A stretch of 64,000 nucleotides of DNA, taken from positions 112,229,579 through 112,293,578 of the forward strand of contig NC_133897.1 in the NCBI RefSeq assembly GCF_964199755.1, written 5' to 3'. The translations under genes were made by a program, and so were the position numbers. Positions 46,601 to 58,644 of the stretch are shown one piece after another. Position 1 is the first letter of the stretch, and each line of letters begins with the position of its first letter. Origin of the DNA: Larus michahellis (Eukaryota > Chordata > Aves > Charadriiformes > Laridae). The notes under the pieces are model-generated. The model was not told where the DNA came from. It made no database searches and saw only the letters and a program-made list of their open reading frames with translations.

Positions 46601-48408
46601 CTGTATTGTGAAATTGTGACGTCTGGCCAGTGGCCTTCTGCTAAACTAAGTTTAGATAGCACTGAATTGCATGCAATTAAGTATTAGTCATGTCAGCATT
46701 AAATAATGTATATTAGAAATCTTACATGATGCAGACGAATGATTCTTTGTCTTGACTAACTGCTTTGTAGTGGTGATACGGGAAGCTCGTGTTTGAAAAT
46801 AAGTGGCTTAATAGCCGCTCTTATTGTCAAATAGAGGTTTTGATTGGGAAAATAAGATAATAATCACATGTCCGTTTTTGATTTCCATGAGACGTCAGCC
46901 AAATGGGCTAGGGCATAGGGCAGTAAAGCAATTTTAAGATTTGTTCTGTGTTCTGCATGTAACTGAGACCAAGATTTTAGAAAAGATCCACACTCGTGTG
47001 GTTCTCTAATTTTGTCCTAGCGTTCCTAATATTTAGGGTCTAAATATATTAAAGTGCTAGTATTCACAGTTCTAATCAGATTTAGCCAGTGCACGTGAAC
47101 ATTGGGTACTAATCACTGTCCAAGTACTGTGTTCTGTAGTTGCTAACATCCTGGATCTTAGTCCTATCTCTGAATTTTTCTATTGTAGAAAGCAAAACTG
47201 CAGTCCCATTCTTGGGCAGGGACAAGATTTTTCGTGGTGGATTTCTTTAGTTAGAAGTTTGTTCATGAGCACGTGAAGTAACATCTTTAGAGCTCTCCTG
47301 AAGTCCCTTTGACTGTGACCATGCTCCACTGTTTACCTTTAAAAAGTGGGTCTTTCAGAGGTGCGGTGCTCTTTGGACCGGAACCCTGAGAGGTCGTGCG
47401 GGGAACCTGAGTGATTTTACTTGACAGTAGGGCTGCTGTCTCTGTCCTTTCAGCTGGCAAACATGTTTCTTGTGGGCACTTACACCGGAAAAGTGTTTCT
47501 GCAGAAGTAACAGAACTGTGAAGTGTGGGTATTTCCTCTTTACACCAGGAATAATGAGTTTCTTTTAAATGCCTGTAAACAAGTGAAACAATCAATGAAC
47601 CCTGTTACAATTGTGGCTTGTCAGAGTGAAGGCATTTGTTTTGGGTTAGCATTTAAAATGGCATAAAATAGAATTGTAGTTTCAAAAGGGGTAAGTTCCC
47701 TGTTTGGGTTACAAACTGTCCAAGGTGGAAGAAATCAGTAAATAGGGCAAGTTTACCAGTTTAGGCTTGTTTTCCCACATTTCTCTTCGCCTGTAGCATA
47801 GCTTCTGTTTCTGAGGCTTAGATGTTTCTCCGTTTCCCCTTCTTAGAAATGAAGCAGCGCTGGCTAACTAGTCATGTATTTGTGCCTCTGTTCCTGGAAA
47901 GCTCCGGGAAACTTGTTTTAGGATAGTAAATTGCTTTTGGTTCTCGGACATTATTACAATGAGCCATATTAAAGGTGCTAATTGTGCTGGTTTGGTGTAG
48001 TCATGTTATGTGACTTGTGCCAGAAAGTGGTTGCACATGGCATTGCAGCGGCCGGGTTGCTATGGATCCTAGTGGAATTCCCTTCTATTTCTCTCATTTA
48101 TTTATTTTTTTGCTGCTGTTCAAGCTGAGCTCTGTCTTTATGTATCTTTGACCCCTACTCACAGTGTTTCCACTGTATAGTTTTAAAAAAAAAAAAAAAA
48201 GCATTATGCAGCAAGGTTTCAGCTGGCTTTAAACTATTGCCTTGGTCCTGGTAGGACAGTGCTGTTCTAGGCTCAGCAGCGTGGCCGCCTGCGTGCGTTG
48301 TACACGTGTATCCAAAGGAAAAGACCGACTTTGCTTTTTAGGTCAATTACATGTTTACAAACCTTTCAGGGTGACAAGAAGCTAATGCTGTAGGCCTTAA
48401 GCTTTCGC
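43661..48408. other. Region between the coiled-coil gene and MPPE1 coding exons
   Basis: No coding exon was recognised. MPPE1 has a spliced 5' leader, so part or all of this may be MPPE1 intron. A modest cluster of CpGs and a CACGTG E-box lie at about 45360-45640 and could mark an alternative MPPE1 promoter. T runs of 11-20 occur at 45979-46080, and a 17-A run lies near 48184-48200. Confidence 0.55.
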
Positions 48409-48441
48409 AGCTACCTGTGAAAAGATGGTAGCTTTTCACAG
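48409..48441. repeat. Inverted repeat before the MPPE1 leader exon
   Basis: CTGTGAAAAG at 48415-48424 is perfectly complementary to CTTTTCACAG at 48432-48441 with a 7-base loop. GCTACC at 48410 and GGTAGC at 48428 give a competing, overlapping pairing. The pair lies about 45 bases upstream of the splice acceptor at 48486. Confidence 0.75.
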
Positions 48442-48486
48442 AGAATGCTGGTTTAATTAATATTTTATTTTGTATTTTCTCCACAG

Positions 48487-48596
48487 TGATTTTGTAGCGA
48501 TATGAAGCCCAGCGTGGTCCTTTGATTAGCCCCTACTGCTCTCACCCGAGAGAGAAGAACCGAGCCACTGGGAAGGAGTCTTACGCTGGTACCGCA
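48487..48596 (+). other. MPPE1: MPPE1 5' untranslated part of the first coding exon
   Basis: A good acceptor, TTTTCTCCACAG at 48475-48486, precedes the exon, so at least one non-coding exon lies upstream. I could not identify it. The segment contains the short upstream ORF at 48502-48525. Confidence 0.65.
48502..48525 (+). other. Upstream ORF, 7 codons, in the MPPE1 leader
   Basis: ATG AAG CCC AGC GTG GTC CTT TGA lies 72 bases before the MPPE1 start codon, if the acceptor at 48486 is used. The context (GCGATATGA) is weak at position -3, so leaky scanning is expected. It could modestly reduce MPPE1 translation. Confidence 0.45.
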
Positions 48597-48871
48597 ATGC
48601 GGAGCTCTAGCTCGACCGCTGTGAAGAGTCTTCCTTTGAAGAGGCGGCTGTATTTCCTGCTGAAACTTGTGTGCTTTGTTGTCTCGGTGTTAATATTTTG
48701 TGAATTTTTAATTTATTATGTGGTGATTTTTCAATGTCGATGGCCAGAAGTGAAAGGTGGAGCTCATGTGGATAAAAAAGAGACTTCAACTTCAGTCCTA
48801 AAGGCCATGATTTTAGCTGATACTCACCTACTTGGTGAAATCAAGGGGCATTGGCTGGATAAGCTAAGAAG
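48597..48871 (+). CDS. MPPE1: MPPE1 coding exon 1
   Basis: Begins [20 protein letters not shown], then a hydrophobic anchor with [14 protein letters not shown], and reaches the first catalytic motif, [11 protein letters not shown]. The donor is AAGAAG|GTAATA, phase 2. This is the first ATG in frame after the leader acceptor. Confidence 0.93.
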
Positions 48872-51800
48872 GTAATAATTAATTTATTTGAATAATCTCT
48901 ATCCTGGTTTTAGACTTTTTAATAGTAGTTAATGGGATGGATGTTTAAAACCAATGTTGTGGTACTTGTAAGAAGCGCGCGTGCTGCCTCCGACTTGCCA
49001 GTCTGGCTCTGCGCTGGATAGTAAACCAGTATCGAAAGGTTAATGAGTGGGACTTAATGAGGCAGTGCAGTCTTGAACGTTCAGTTAGGATGTGGGTGTA
49101 GGTACTTGAGCATTTTAGATGGATTAGATAGTCTTTTCCAATGGGTAACTGTTTTACAGGATGCCTTAAAAATGAGCCGGTTAACTTGGCTCATTAGTTA
49201 ATACCTTTAATTGCAGAGGTAAGGAAGTTGATAGAAGTTTGTCTCTGTAGTAGAAGAATCGGCAGCAAGATCACATTTAAAAACGAAGTTAATCCAATCC
49301 TATGGCTGCTGCACGAAGCCACGTTGTTTCTGTTAGTCCCCTGAAAAAGCAGAATGCTGAAAGAAAGTATTAATTCTACCATGACGGGAACACTATAAAC
49401 TTTTGGTGAAGAAACAATAGCATAGTAAAACGTGCAATAACTCACTGTTCTAATTAATTGCCATTTAATGGAATTGTAATGAATAAAAATAAACAAATTG
49501 GTATTGCTTCTTGCGTGAGTTGGTCATGATTGTATTGTGGTGGAATCGCCCACCAGGTAAGATGCACCTACTGTACTTAAATCTGATTTCGAAGTATTTA
49601 ATGTGAATTTCATATTAGCGCTTTCAGTGTGTTGGAGCCATCTTCCCGTTCCTGCCAGGTTGTGTCTGTGTATTCAGAGGTGAGGATCCAGAAGTTAGGC
49701 AGTGATCACTGGATATGTGTTTTCCTTTCAGGGAATGGCAAATGGAGAGATCTTTCCAAACTGCCTTATGGTTGCTGCAGCCAGATATTGTTTTTATTCT
49801 GGGAGATGTCTTTGATGAAGGAAAATGGAGCTTACCTCAGGTATGACATCAGCGGCTCTCTTATTTCAAAAAATGAGGATTACTTGAAGGAAACGGATGG
49901 CAGAAGAAAGCAGACTAGGTATGCAAGGCTTTGTTTAATAGTACTGCTGGTAGAAGTTTCTAGTGGTTTAGATATGAGTTGAAGTGGTGTGATTTTCCTT
50001 CATTTTTGGTAGTATCTTGGCACTTTTCTTCCTCGTATAAAAGGTAAACATGTCGTTTAGTCTGTTCCACTGTATTATATACTAGCAGTCCCGTTTGATA
50101 ATGTGCAAGAGCATTAATTTCTCCATTTGTTTTTTTCATGCAGGCTTGGGCAGATGATGTCAGGAGATTTCGGAAAATGTTTAAGCATCCGGTTTCTACT
50201 GAGCTAGTGGTTATCGTTGGGAATCACGACATTGGATTTCATTACGAGTAAGTCTTGTCAGTGAAAGGAGCACGCAAGTGCCAAGAATGAAAGGTTGGCA
50301 CGTATACAGTAACTGGTTTCGTGTCTGAGTGACCTCTTGTGTGTTCATACAGAAAGTTCTTGATCATAACCAAATTAGAAGGGATTGTAATTTAGGGCAA
50401 GATCTTACAAGGTACCCATCTGTGCACAATGCACCCTAAGAATACATTTTAGAACAGTTTTCAGGCTATTTTTGTGCTTCTCTGAGCATATGTGAAATTG
50501 TTCAGAGCTGTCTTTCTGCGTTGGCGGAGAAGTCTTGAAGCTGCTTTTCCTTGTGTGGGGCCTCTTGTCCGAGCATATTCCCTTTCCCAGTATCTCAGCA
50601 CAGAAGAGTGTAAGCACCCTCGCTCTGCTGTACTTCTGTGGGATGGCTGTGCTTATGCTGGTGTGACTGGGACGGAGTACACTGTGGGAGTCGCAGCATT
50701 CCCACGAGTTTGCTGAATGAATACGTGGTGTAGATAATGGAGCAGCAAACCCTGTCAATGGTCTACAAACTGTAAAGCAGCTGTGGCAGGTGACTTACAA
50801 TGCCCGTTTCTTACCTCCGTTGTATTTTTCCTCTGTGACGCAGAATGACTACTTACAAGGTAAATCGATTCGAAAAGGTTTTCAACTTTACTTCAGGAAA
50901 ACTAATAACTCGAAAAGGAATAAAGTGAGTATATTTAATTTCTCCCCTCCCCCCTGCCCCAATCTTTAGAGTAGCGATTACTGAGCTAGTACACCTGAGT
51001 GATGAAAACTGAGAACTGGAAGTGAAAATTCTCATTAAATAGTATGGGAATGCTTAACTTAGAGCCTTTTTTTTTTTTTTTTTTTTATTTTGTATCTGGC
51101 TTGTGATCTGTTAAACATCAAACACTTTGTACAAACCTGTAGTTTGATATGGAGCGGAAGCTGTACTTTTGAGCTAGGTGAATTGCAACTATTTCCTTTT
51201 AAATGGAAAAGTACTGTGGCGTCGGAATCAAATACTGTGGTTTGCCTTTTTACTTCCTTGCAGCTGGTAATGACCCATGGCCTTAAACATAACGGAAGAG
51301 TAGGATTCAGTAAAGAAACACAAACAAACCCCCTGAGTTAAGAGTTTCATTAATTTTAATAACTTCTTTAGTCTGCAGAACTTAACTCTTGTTTGAGGAA
51401 TTTGGGAACGTAGCAGTTGCTGGTCCACAGTTTTTCCACAGGGTGGGGTAATAACGCACAGGCTGGTTTTGGCTTAGAGTAGCCCTTGTTAACAGGCCTT
51501 GTTCTGAGAGTTGCGTGTCTGTGGCTGCAGTTGTCTGCCCTGGGGCCTTTCCGATGACGGAACGCAGTAGCGGGATGGGGGAAAGGCATTTGTCTTTAAA
51601 CATCTGATATGCGAAGGGAAGACCCACTGCTACTCTGCCTTTGGCACGTGTGCCGTCAGGTTATAATCACTCATGCAAATGTAAAATTCAAAACCTGTGG
51701 GCTTACACTGGGTCCCTCAATTAAGCAAGCATTAAAAATATTCTGAACAGGTCTAGAAATGGCGTGTCTTTTTCAGGAAGATCTGTCAGCTTCATGAAAG

Positions 51801-54800
51801 CTCAGTACAATGCTGTTGTTTATCATGCAGGTCCTCTAGATACGTATTTCATCTATTTTAAAAAAATAGTTATTAAGGAATATCTCCACGTCCCCTTTGA
51901 TAAAACGGCACAGGAGAATTTTTGCATGCAGTTGCAGATGGTATGTCTTGTATCATATTCATTGACTGAAATGAGCTGCATTATGAATGAAATGTTCCCA
52001 GATAAACTATTTTAGGAAGAAATATATGGTATAAAAGCAGCTTAATTTGATAAAAGAGAATTAATTTTTTTTGGTTTTGACCAGTATCACTTAAGTGGAG
52101 GCATTTGGCTTATTTATGTCTGTAGAACATACTGAATTGAACTGGGAATGTATCTCCAGTCCTGAACGAGTCGACTAAGCAGGAATGAGTTTTGTGGCAG
52201 AAGTTCAAAGTTGACTTGAAATCTTCAGGGAAATCTTTTTCTATTACAAACAAAATACTGTTTTCTGTGTGAGAGACTGCAGAGCACGAACCTAAGTTTG
52301 TTGAGGGTGGCCGGCCAAATGCTGTTTTGCTTTTCAGTTGTTCTGAAGAAATCAAATGTCTAAAATGATGTCTCTGAGGTCTAAAATGCGTGTGGGGAGA
52401 GAAGCAAGTTCTCCTTTCCCTCAGAATTCAGCTTAGTGGGTTTCTAACATTCCACTAAAAGAATACCACTTAACTATCTGTTGTAATGTAAAAAAAATCT
52501 TGAAGTGTAAACACGAAGCATAGCATACAGTATATTGTGCAACCTAACTAACAACTGATGATAAAGCAGCCTACCAGGTAGAGAAACAGCTACAGTGCAG
52601 ATACTCAAAAGAGGATTTATACACATGATTTCGGAAGCTGTTACGTTCCGCTGTTTTATTCAGCTGCATCCAACTTTGGAACACTTGCATTTTATAAAAT
52701 AAAGTTTATCCCACACATGCGCATGAATAGCAAAAGATTTCCTGTCCTTCCCACTTTCCTTCTCTTTGCCCAATCCCTGCTGTTTTCCAGCTTTGTCATA
52801 GTGAACAGCGTAGCCCTGGAGGGTGATGGCTGTGCCGTCTGCCGTACCTCAGAGGCAAAGCTTGCGGCGCTTTCTCACAAACTGAATTGCTCCCAGCAGG
52901 TAAGAGTTTATTAAAGATCTGGTTAGAGCCAGCAACTCGGCTGCTGCAGTGAGAATACTGATACTGTGGCAATAGTCAGGATATACCTAAGACTCTCCTG
53001 AAAAAAATCTCCTTCAATTCATACTGCAATTTGTTACCAAATATTTCTTTGCCTCATTTGCTGCTTACTGTTTTTACTTAACTATCAACTGCGTTGCGCT
53101 GTGCTAATGGTGTTAACTTCCTTGTCAGTGCTGCCAACAAACTGGGTGTCATTTCCTCTGTTCCAAGCAATGGCAGAAGTTCTGTAACCCTTCCTTTGGC
53201 TTAAGCTACATAATAATCCCTGCATTTATATTTATGTATATTGTTCTGGTTTTTATCCTTTAAGCTAGCCTATTCTTTTAGTTTTCTTATTCTGCTGGAA
53301 GTCTTGTCTTGATAGCCTAGTAATGTTTTAATTGTGGTGTTGTTTTTTTTTTTTTTTTTTTTTCCCCATCAAATCCAATTCCTTCTTGTATTTCATTCCT
53401 CTTCCCTTTTCCATAGGCCGACTGGACTCAGGGTAGGCAGCGTGATTGACTGGGTTGGCAGTCATTCAGGAAACCAGCTCCCAGTGGAAAAATTGCTATA
53501 CTCTTCACCGCCGTCTCTCTCGGGCTGCCCTAAATCTCCTTTGCTTTGTTTGCGCAGTGAAATTCTGCTGTTGCTTTCTGCATTCAGAAAGAGCACAACC
53601 ATATACAAGGGCATATACAGAACGCGGAATTAAAGCATTTCCCCTTCCATCCACACTAGAGGCTCTTAGAAGTTTATACAGTGGACAGTATTTAAAGCCT
53701 GCATTCTGAGCCAATACTGTTTTTTGGAAAAACAAAACAAAACCACAAAAAACCAACCCCAACCCCATAAAACGTAGCTGTTGTTCAATTCTCTTCCCCA
53801 CCCCTATGGGACCCAAAGGTGAAGACATTATGTATGGGTTGATTTTATTCACAGAAACCGAATCATTCTGACAAAAGGTGCAGTGATGTGGAAAAGCTTC
53901 CAGCTTCAGCACCCATCCTTCTACAGGTGTGTTAGAAGTGGGGTGAGGCAACACGTTGACGTGTTTTTAATGTATTTATTACTGTTCCAGAAAGGCTGCA
54001 TCGTTAACAACTGATCCTTGCTTTGAATGTCTCCCAGCATTACCCTCTCTATCGGAAAAGTGATGCTGAATGCACTGGAGAAGATTCTGCTCCTCCAGAG
54101 GAGAAGAACATCCCATTTAAAGAAAAGTACGATGTACTGTCTCAAGAAGCATCACAAAAGGTTTGATATATGAGGAACTTGAGTATCGGTGGGTGGGAGA
54201 GGGACACGAGTGTAGAGAGATATATATATATATATAGATTAAAAATTTTTGGAAAGGCTGTTAGCTGAGACAAACTGACCACAGCTGCTCCTGCTTTAAT
54301 GAGGCCTTTGAGAGGCTGCTTGTTAGAGCTGCTCCCCTGAGGATCACCGCGATCACGGCCTTGATTTGGCTGCGTTTCCCAGGTACAGGCCGTAAGTCCT
54401 GGCGCTCTTGAGTCTGCTGCAGTGCTCTTACCTCCTGCTTAGCATTTTGTATGTTATGTACCATGTAGATTATTGACAAACCTGGTAGAAAGCCGCTATT
54501 TCCCATCACTTTGAAAGCACTGCTTTTGCCGAATTAGTAACTGCAAGAAAATACTCCCAGAAAATCTAATGGGCAGCGCTTCCTTCTACATAAATGGCTT
54601 CACTCAAGACTGGCAGTACAAGATTCTCCCTTAAACAAGAAAACAGCATTGCTTTACTAAAACCAAGGGTTTTTTTCTATTTGTGATGTCAACGGCATGC
54701 TATTGCCTTTGTTTTTCTGATCTGTACGTCCAAAAAAAAAAAAAAGTCCAGTATTTGGGATGAGGGCCAAATGGGCATGATTAATGTTACAATATCAAGA

Positions 54801-56676
54801 CATGTCTTACTGGAAAACAGAAGCTAACACAAAACGCTTTGTAAGAATATTAGAAGTCTTAAGCTTGATTTCTTTTTAGTTATGACTTAATTTTTGTGCT
54901 TTACCGTTTTGTATTCTAGCTGATGTGGTGGTTTCATCCCCGTTTGATTCTCAGTGGGCACACGCATAGTGCTTGTGAAGTGCTGCACGCGGGGAAAATT
55001 CCAGAAATCAGCGTCCCGTCGTTCAGTTGGAGGAATAGAAACAATCCTAGTTTCATCATGGTAAGTTTTAATTTTTTTTTTATTTTTGTCAGATAACTTT
55101 CATAAATAAATCAACATGGCAGTCAGCTATATTTGAAAACTGATTCTACCTGTAAAAACAAAAAAAAAAATAAAAAAATTGCCTACCCACCCAACCCACT
55201 CAGTACACTGCATCCGCTTTATAAAGTACAGCTGTGGGAGCCACGTGTTCCGTGTGGTACAAAGCAATGCTGTTAAAGATCTAATTAGTATCTGGGTACA
55301 AGCATCTAACATTTTCTTAGAAAGAGGGTGCACTGTAAACTATTGACTTGTAAAAATAATCAGTATTGTGCACTGAACAGTAGAAAGACTAGTTTGGCTT
55401 GGTTGATTTACCAACTCTGAAAACAAGACCGTATCCACCTCACACTCTCGCGCGGTGATCGTGGTTTTCAAACTTGTGCATTAACCGCTTCACGCGGTGA
55501 AAACGTTTGTCACGTGCCCACAGTCTGCCTCCTGCTTTCCAATTCACATTTTATACAGCGTGTTGGTTACGCTCTCGCAGGGAGTTCCAGTGCTCAGTAT
55601 ATCCTTAGAGGTAAATCAATTAGTTTCCCAGTTCAAAAATAAAACAGAACTCCTAGAAACTTGGAGGAAGAAGCAAAACCTACAATCTGTTTACGGAGTA
55701 GTCTGTGACTTGGGGGGGTGGGGTGGGGGTGGAATCTTTCATGTGTTTTTCCTGCTGTTGAGTTTAGGCTGCTCAATACACTGATAACCCCAAACTTGAC
55801 AATTCCTTTTATGCAAGGGTTAATATTTCTTGTTGAAAGTAGTTCTGTTTATTCCATATTCCTGAGAGTAGCTGCCTTCAAACTACACACGCTCTCTGCA
55901 CACGCCACACAGTGCATCTTCACTGCAAAACAAGAGGTTGGCTAATTAAAGCTGCATCGTCTTCACTACTGTTTTAACGCGGCCTCGGTCCGTTGTAAAC
56001 TTTTAATTTGAACTGCAAAGTCAAGCCAAAAACCCAGTGAAGCTCTTTTGTTGTTTGGAATTTGGATTAGCCAACGGGTTTTTTGCAGCATGTACCGGGT
56101 AGGAGGAGGGCTTGGCGGGGGAGGAAGGGGCACGTTCACAAAACCTAACTTTTGCCTGGGAAGGCTCCTTCCAGGTGGAATTACAGCAGCTAAAGTTAGG
56201 CTTCTCTTGAAGGCAGATCAGACGAGGAGCCCAGCTCTCTATTTAGGCTAGATGGAACACAGGGAAGATTGGCCTCTGGGCTAATGTTGGCCTGGTGAAT
56301 ATTCCAGTTAGTGCCCAGCACTGCAAGGTACGGACTCTTCAGCCCCCTGGAGAAGGCACTGGTACTAGGAAACTGGCCCCAACCCTTGCCACCCAACACA
56401 GAATTTAGGAATCAGAGATCCGCCAGCCATGGTGTTACTCCTGCTTCGGAACGCACTGTAACAGCAAAGTGACAGTCTTCGTTTCTTTTCCAGGGCAGCA
56501 TAACACCAACTGACTTCTCCCTCCAAAAATGCTTCCTTCCGTATGAGAGCAGAGTCTTTACTGTATACTGTGCAGCAGGTGCTCTGCTTGGAATCCTGAT
56601 ACTAGCTCATTTTCAGCTTCTCACTCCACCATTTTATTTTGCTCAGCGTTTAATCAGTAAGCATAAAGCAGTATGA
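48597..56676 (+). CDS. MPPE1: MPPE1/PGAP5, GPI-remodelling metallophosphoesterase (9 coding exons, 398 aa)
   Basis: PGAP5 removes the side-chain ethanolamine-phosphate from the second mannose of GPI anchors, which lets GPI proteins leave the ER; it acts at ER exit sites and the ER-Golgi intermediate compartment and uses Mn2+. Coding exons are 48597-48871, 49732-49840, 50144-50247, 50844-50924, 52791-52899, 53855-53926, 54038-54160, 54920-55060 and 56494-56676; they sum to 1197 nt with consistent phases. An N-terminal membrane anchor lies at about 18-46. All metallophosphoesterase motifs are present: LADTH (Asp75, His77), LGDVFDEG (Asp117), VGNHD (154-157), His251 in HYPLY and SGHTH (304-307). 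A second membrane helix spans about 359-381. The tail KHKAV fits the KxKxx ER-retrieval signal. Length matches human MPPE1 (396 aa). It points towards GNAL, as in mammals. Confidence 0.96.
49732..49840 (+). CDS. MPPE1: MPPE1 coding exon 2
   Basis: Acceptor CCTTTCAG|GGAATG and donor CTCAG|GTATGA. Encodes [20 protein letters not shown] and [13 protein letters not shown], which carries the metal-binding Asp117. Confidence 0.95.
50144..50247 (+). CDS. MPPE1: MPPE1 coding exon 3
   Basis: Acceptor TTCATGCAG|GCTTGG and donor TACGA|GTAAGT. Encodes [16 protein letters not shown] and the GNHDIGFHY catalytic block. Confidence 0.95.
50844..50924 (+). CDS. MPPE1: MPPE1 coding exon 4
   Basis: Acceptor GTGACGCAG|AATGAC and donor ATAAA|GTGAGT. 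Encodes [14 protein letters not shown] and TRKGI, matching the human NTYKVERFEKVF region. Confidence 0.93.
52791..52899 (+). CDS. MPPE1: MPPE1 coding exon 5
   Basis: Acceptor TGTTTTCCAG|CTTTGT and donor CAGCAG|GTAAGA. Encodes [17 protein letters not shown] and SHKLNCSQQ. Confidence 0.95.
53855..53926 (+). CDS. MPPE1: MPPE1 coding exon 6
   Basis: Acceptor TTATTCACAG|AAACCG and donor CTACAG|GTGTGT. 24 codons, with a variable segment and then [10 protein letters not shown], which matches the human SAPVLLQ. Confidence 0.9.
54038..54160 (+). CDS. MPPE1: MPPE1 coding exon 7
   Basis: Acceptor TCTCCCAG|CATTAC and donor AAAAG|GTTTGA. Begins [12 protein letters not shown], with catalytic His251, and ends [15 protein letters not shown]. 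Confidence 0.94.
54221..54236. repeat. (TA)n microsatellite
   Basis: Eight TA units in MPPE1 intron 7, about 60 bases after the donor. Confidence 0.85.
54920..55060 (+). CDS. MPPE1: MPPE1 coding exon 8
   Basis: Acceptor GTATTCTAG|CTGATG and donor ATCATG|GTAAGT. Encodes [13 protein letters not shown] (last metal-binding motif) and [16 protein letters not shown], nearly identical to mammals. Confidence 0.96.
56494..56676 (+). CDS. MPPE1: MPPE1 coding exon 9 with stop codon
   Basis: Acceptor TTCTTTTCCAG|GGCAGC. Encodes [16 protein letters not shown], the C-terminal membrane helix ([17 protein letters not shown]) and the tail SKHKAV, then TGA at 56674-56676. Confidence 0.94.
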   Translation, partial: GSITPTDFSLQKCFLPYESRVFTVYCAAGALLGILILAHFQLLTPPFYFAQRLISKHKAV

Positions 56677-58635
56677 AGAGCCAGACATCTGCATTCAGTC
56701 ACTGAAATACCAAAGCTGAGAACAGTCAAACATCAGACTATATTCATGCCAGCAAATGACCTAATTTGATTGCTAGTCTGAAGGCAGGCTGCATTTACAC
56801 ATACCATAGAAGTCCTATACAGCTGATATGACTACTACAGGATAAATAATTAATTGAAATGAACGTTTCATGCTGTACAAAAATACTGTATTCTACAATC
56901 GAATGAGTCCTTTTCCTGCTATAATTTTTGTATCAAATATGTATATTAAAAGTGTAACTGTACATTATGTAAATTCTATAGCCTCATCACTTATCTGCAC
57001 TAGTGTCTTACCCTGGTGGAGGCTCAGTCCTGCAAACTGGAAACGTTTCTCTGTTTTATTGCTGCGTGGCCCTTCTAATGTCATACTTCTGTTTGTTAGG
57101 GTCAGGCAGAAACTAGATACATCAGCACTGAGAGGTGCGGATTTCCATAACCTTTTTTAGGATGTCATATGTGAGGGACTGTGGTTTAGGACAAGAAGTC
57201 TTCCAGTTCCTGACACATTAAATTGTTAGCTGACTACAATTTGCAGTTATCGTCTACCAGACAACAACGGGAAGAAGCTTGTGGATCCAGTTTGCTGATA
57301 CGCACTTGAAACCTGCTTAAAAAAAAAAAGTAAATTAGGGTGACACCTCAAGCTGCTGTTTTTAGAAAGATGTGCTATGATGAGCTTAAAAAAAAAAAAA
57401 AAAAAAAAAAGAGGGCCCTGTTGCATCCCAGAGATCTGTGTGGTGAGGGGCCCTCCGCTTGCCAATCTTCTGCAAGAAGGAAGGTCAAATACAGCTGCAG
57501 TAACATTCGCCTATGCCTTGGCCCTCGGTCTACGGGCAGATAGGGATAGGAATGCCTGTCGGGTTAGATTCCTGCAGGGCTGCCAAGTTCTGTTAACTTA
57601 TTGTAGAGTCGCATTTGGAACCGCACTAGCTCTTCCGTGGGGAGGCGGAGGCCGCCAGCCCCAGCGGAACTGGGCCGCAGCATCCCCCCAGCCTGGATGG
57701 CAGCATGGAGGACGTAAAATCTGAGCTCAGCGTCTTTGCCTGCCGTGTACGAGGGAGGACGCGACAAAACCTACCGCTTCTCCCCACCCGCCCCAGAAAA
57801 ACCAGAGGGACTGCATCACACCAGGACCAGCTTTCCCGCTGACGTTCCTGCAGAGGCTGGGAGCTCGAACCCCACCTCCCGGGCTGGAGGCTCTTTTTAA
57901 GGAAAAGACTGTATCTGTTGTTATTCGCTCTACTACTTTCTTTGGCATGGGAAGCGAGAGAATCTTTGCATTCAGGAATTTTGTTTATTATTAGCTTATT
58001 CCACCCAGCCTTTCATTTTCGGGGAAATATCTAATGACCCAATTGAATGTGCAGATATCAAAGTGTACACGTTTCTGGGAAGAGGAAACGATCGTGTTGC
58101 AGTATCTAAAATGGGATTTTTTTTATCGTCAAATAGAAACAAGTTCTCGACTCATCTGTAATCTGAATTTAAAAAGATGACTGATTGGGGTTTATAGGAA
58201 AAAGTTAATCAAACCTGCTGATTTATATGCCAGTGGGGGCAAGGTGTTAGCTCTTTCTCTCTCCCTAAATTTCAAATGACGTGTGTGTGTGGGGAATGGT
58301 CCGAAGTGTGGTAAAACATTCTGTAAAGTAATGTAGTCTAACACTTCTCTAGGTTTCTGTTATTGCAACTGTAATTTTCGACATTTGTACAGGTTATCTT
58401 GGACACAGGAAAAGTATATAGTCACAGACATAAAACACCTATGTATAAAATATAAAGCAGTGTTATAGTTACTAAAAAGGACATGCCTTATTGCTACAGC
58501 AATTCTTGCTTTTTATATATTGTACTGTACCACAACTTGTTTTGAGAATGTCATTTGCATAAATTATTCAAGTTTGAGAAATATTCACACATTTTGATTC
58601 TACAATATTTAAAATAAAACAATTTTCTAATGTGT
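56677..58635 (+). other. MPPE1: MPPE1 3' untranslated region (inferred)
   Basis: About 1.95 kb between the stop codon and the poly(A) signals at 58613 and 58653. It includes a 20-A run near 57389-57409 and a GC-richer stretch at 57550-57880 with no recognisable exon. The right end is set by the signals only. Confidence 0.5.
58613..58618 (+). terminator. MPPE1: Candidate MPPE1 poly(A) signal
   Basis: AATAAA, with a second AATAAA at 58653-58658. Both lie in an AT-rich stretch followed by a T/G-rich run (58700-58740), a usual downstream element. They overlap the region where GNAL may end on the other strand. Confidence 0.5.
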
Positions 58636-58638
58636 CTC

Positions 58639-58644
58639 TTTATT
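58639..58644 (-). terminator. GNAL: Candidate GNAL poly(A) signal
   Basis: AATAAA on the minus strand, about 1.53 kb beyond the G-alpha stop codon. It lies between the two plus-strand signals for MPPE1, so the two transcripts would end tail to tail or overlap slightly. Confidence 0.4.

Noticed and set aside
53334-53709. Plus-strand frames in MPPE1 intron 5
   Set aside because: No homology to MPPE1, and the exon chain is complete without them; part is a T-run translation.
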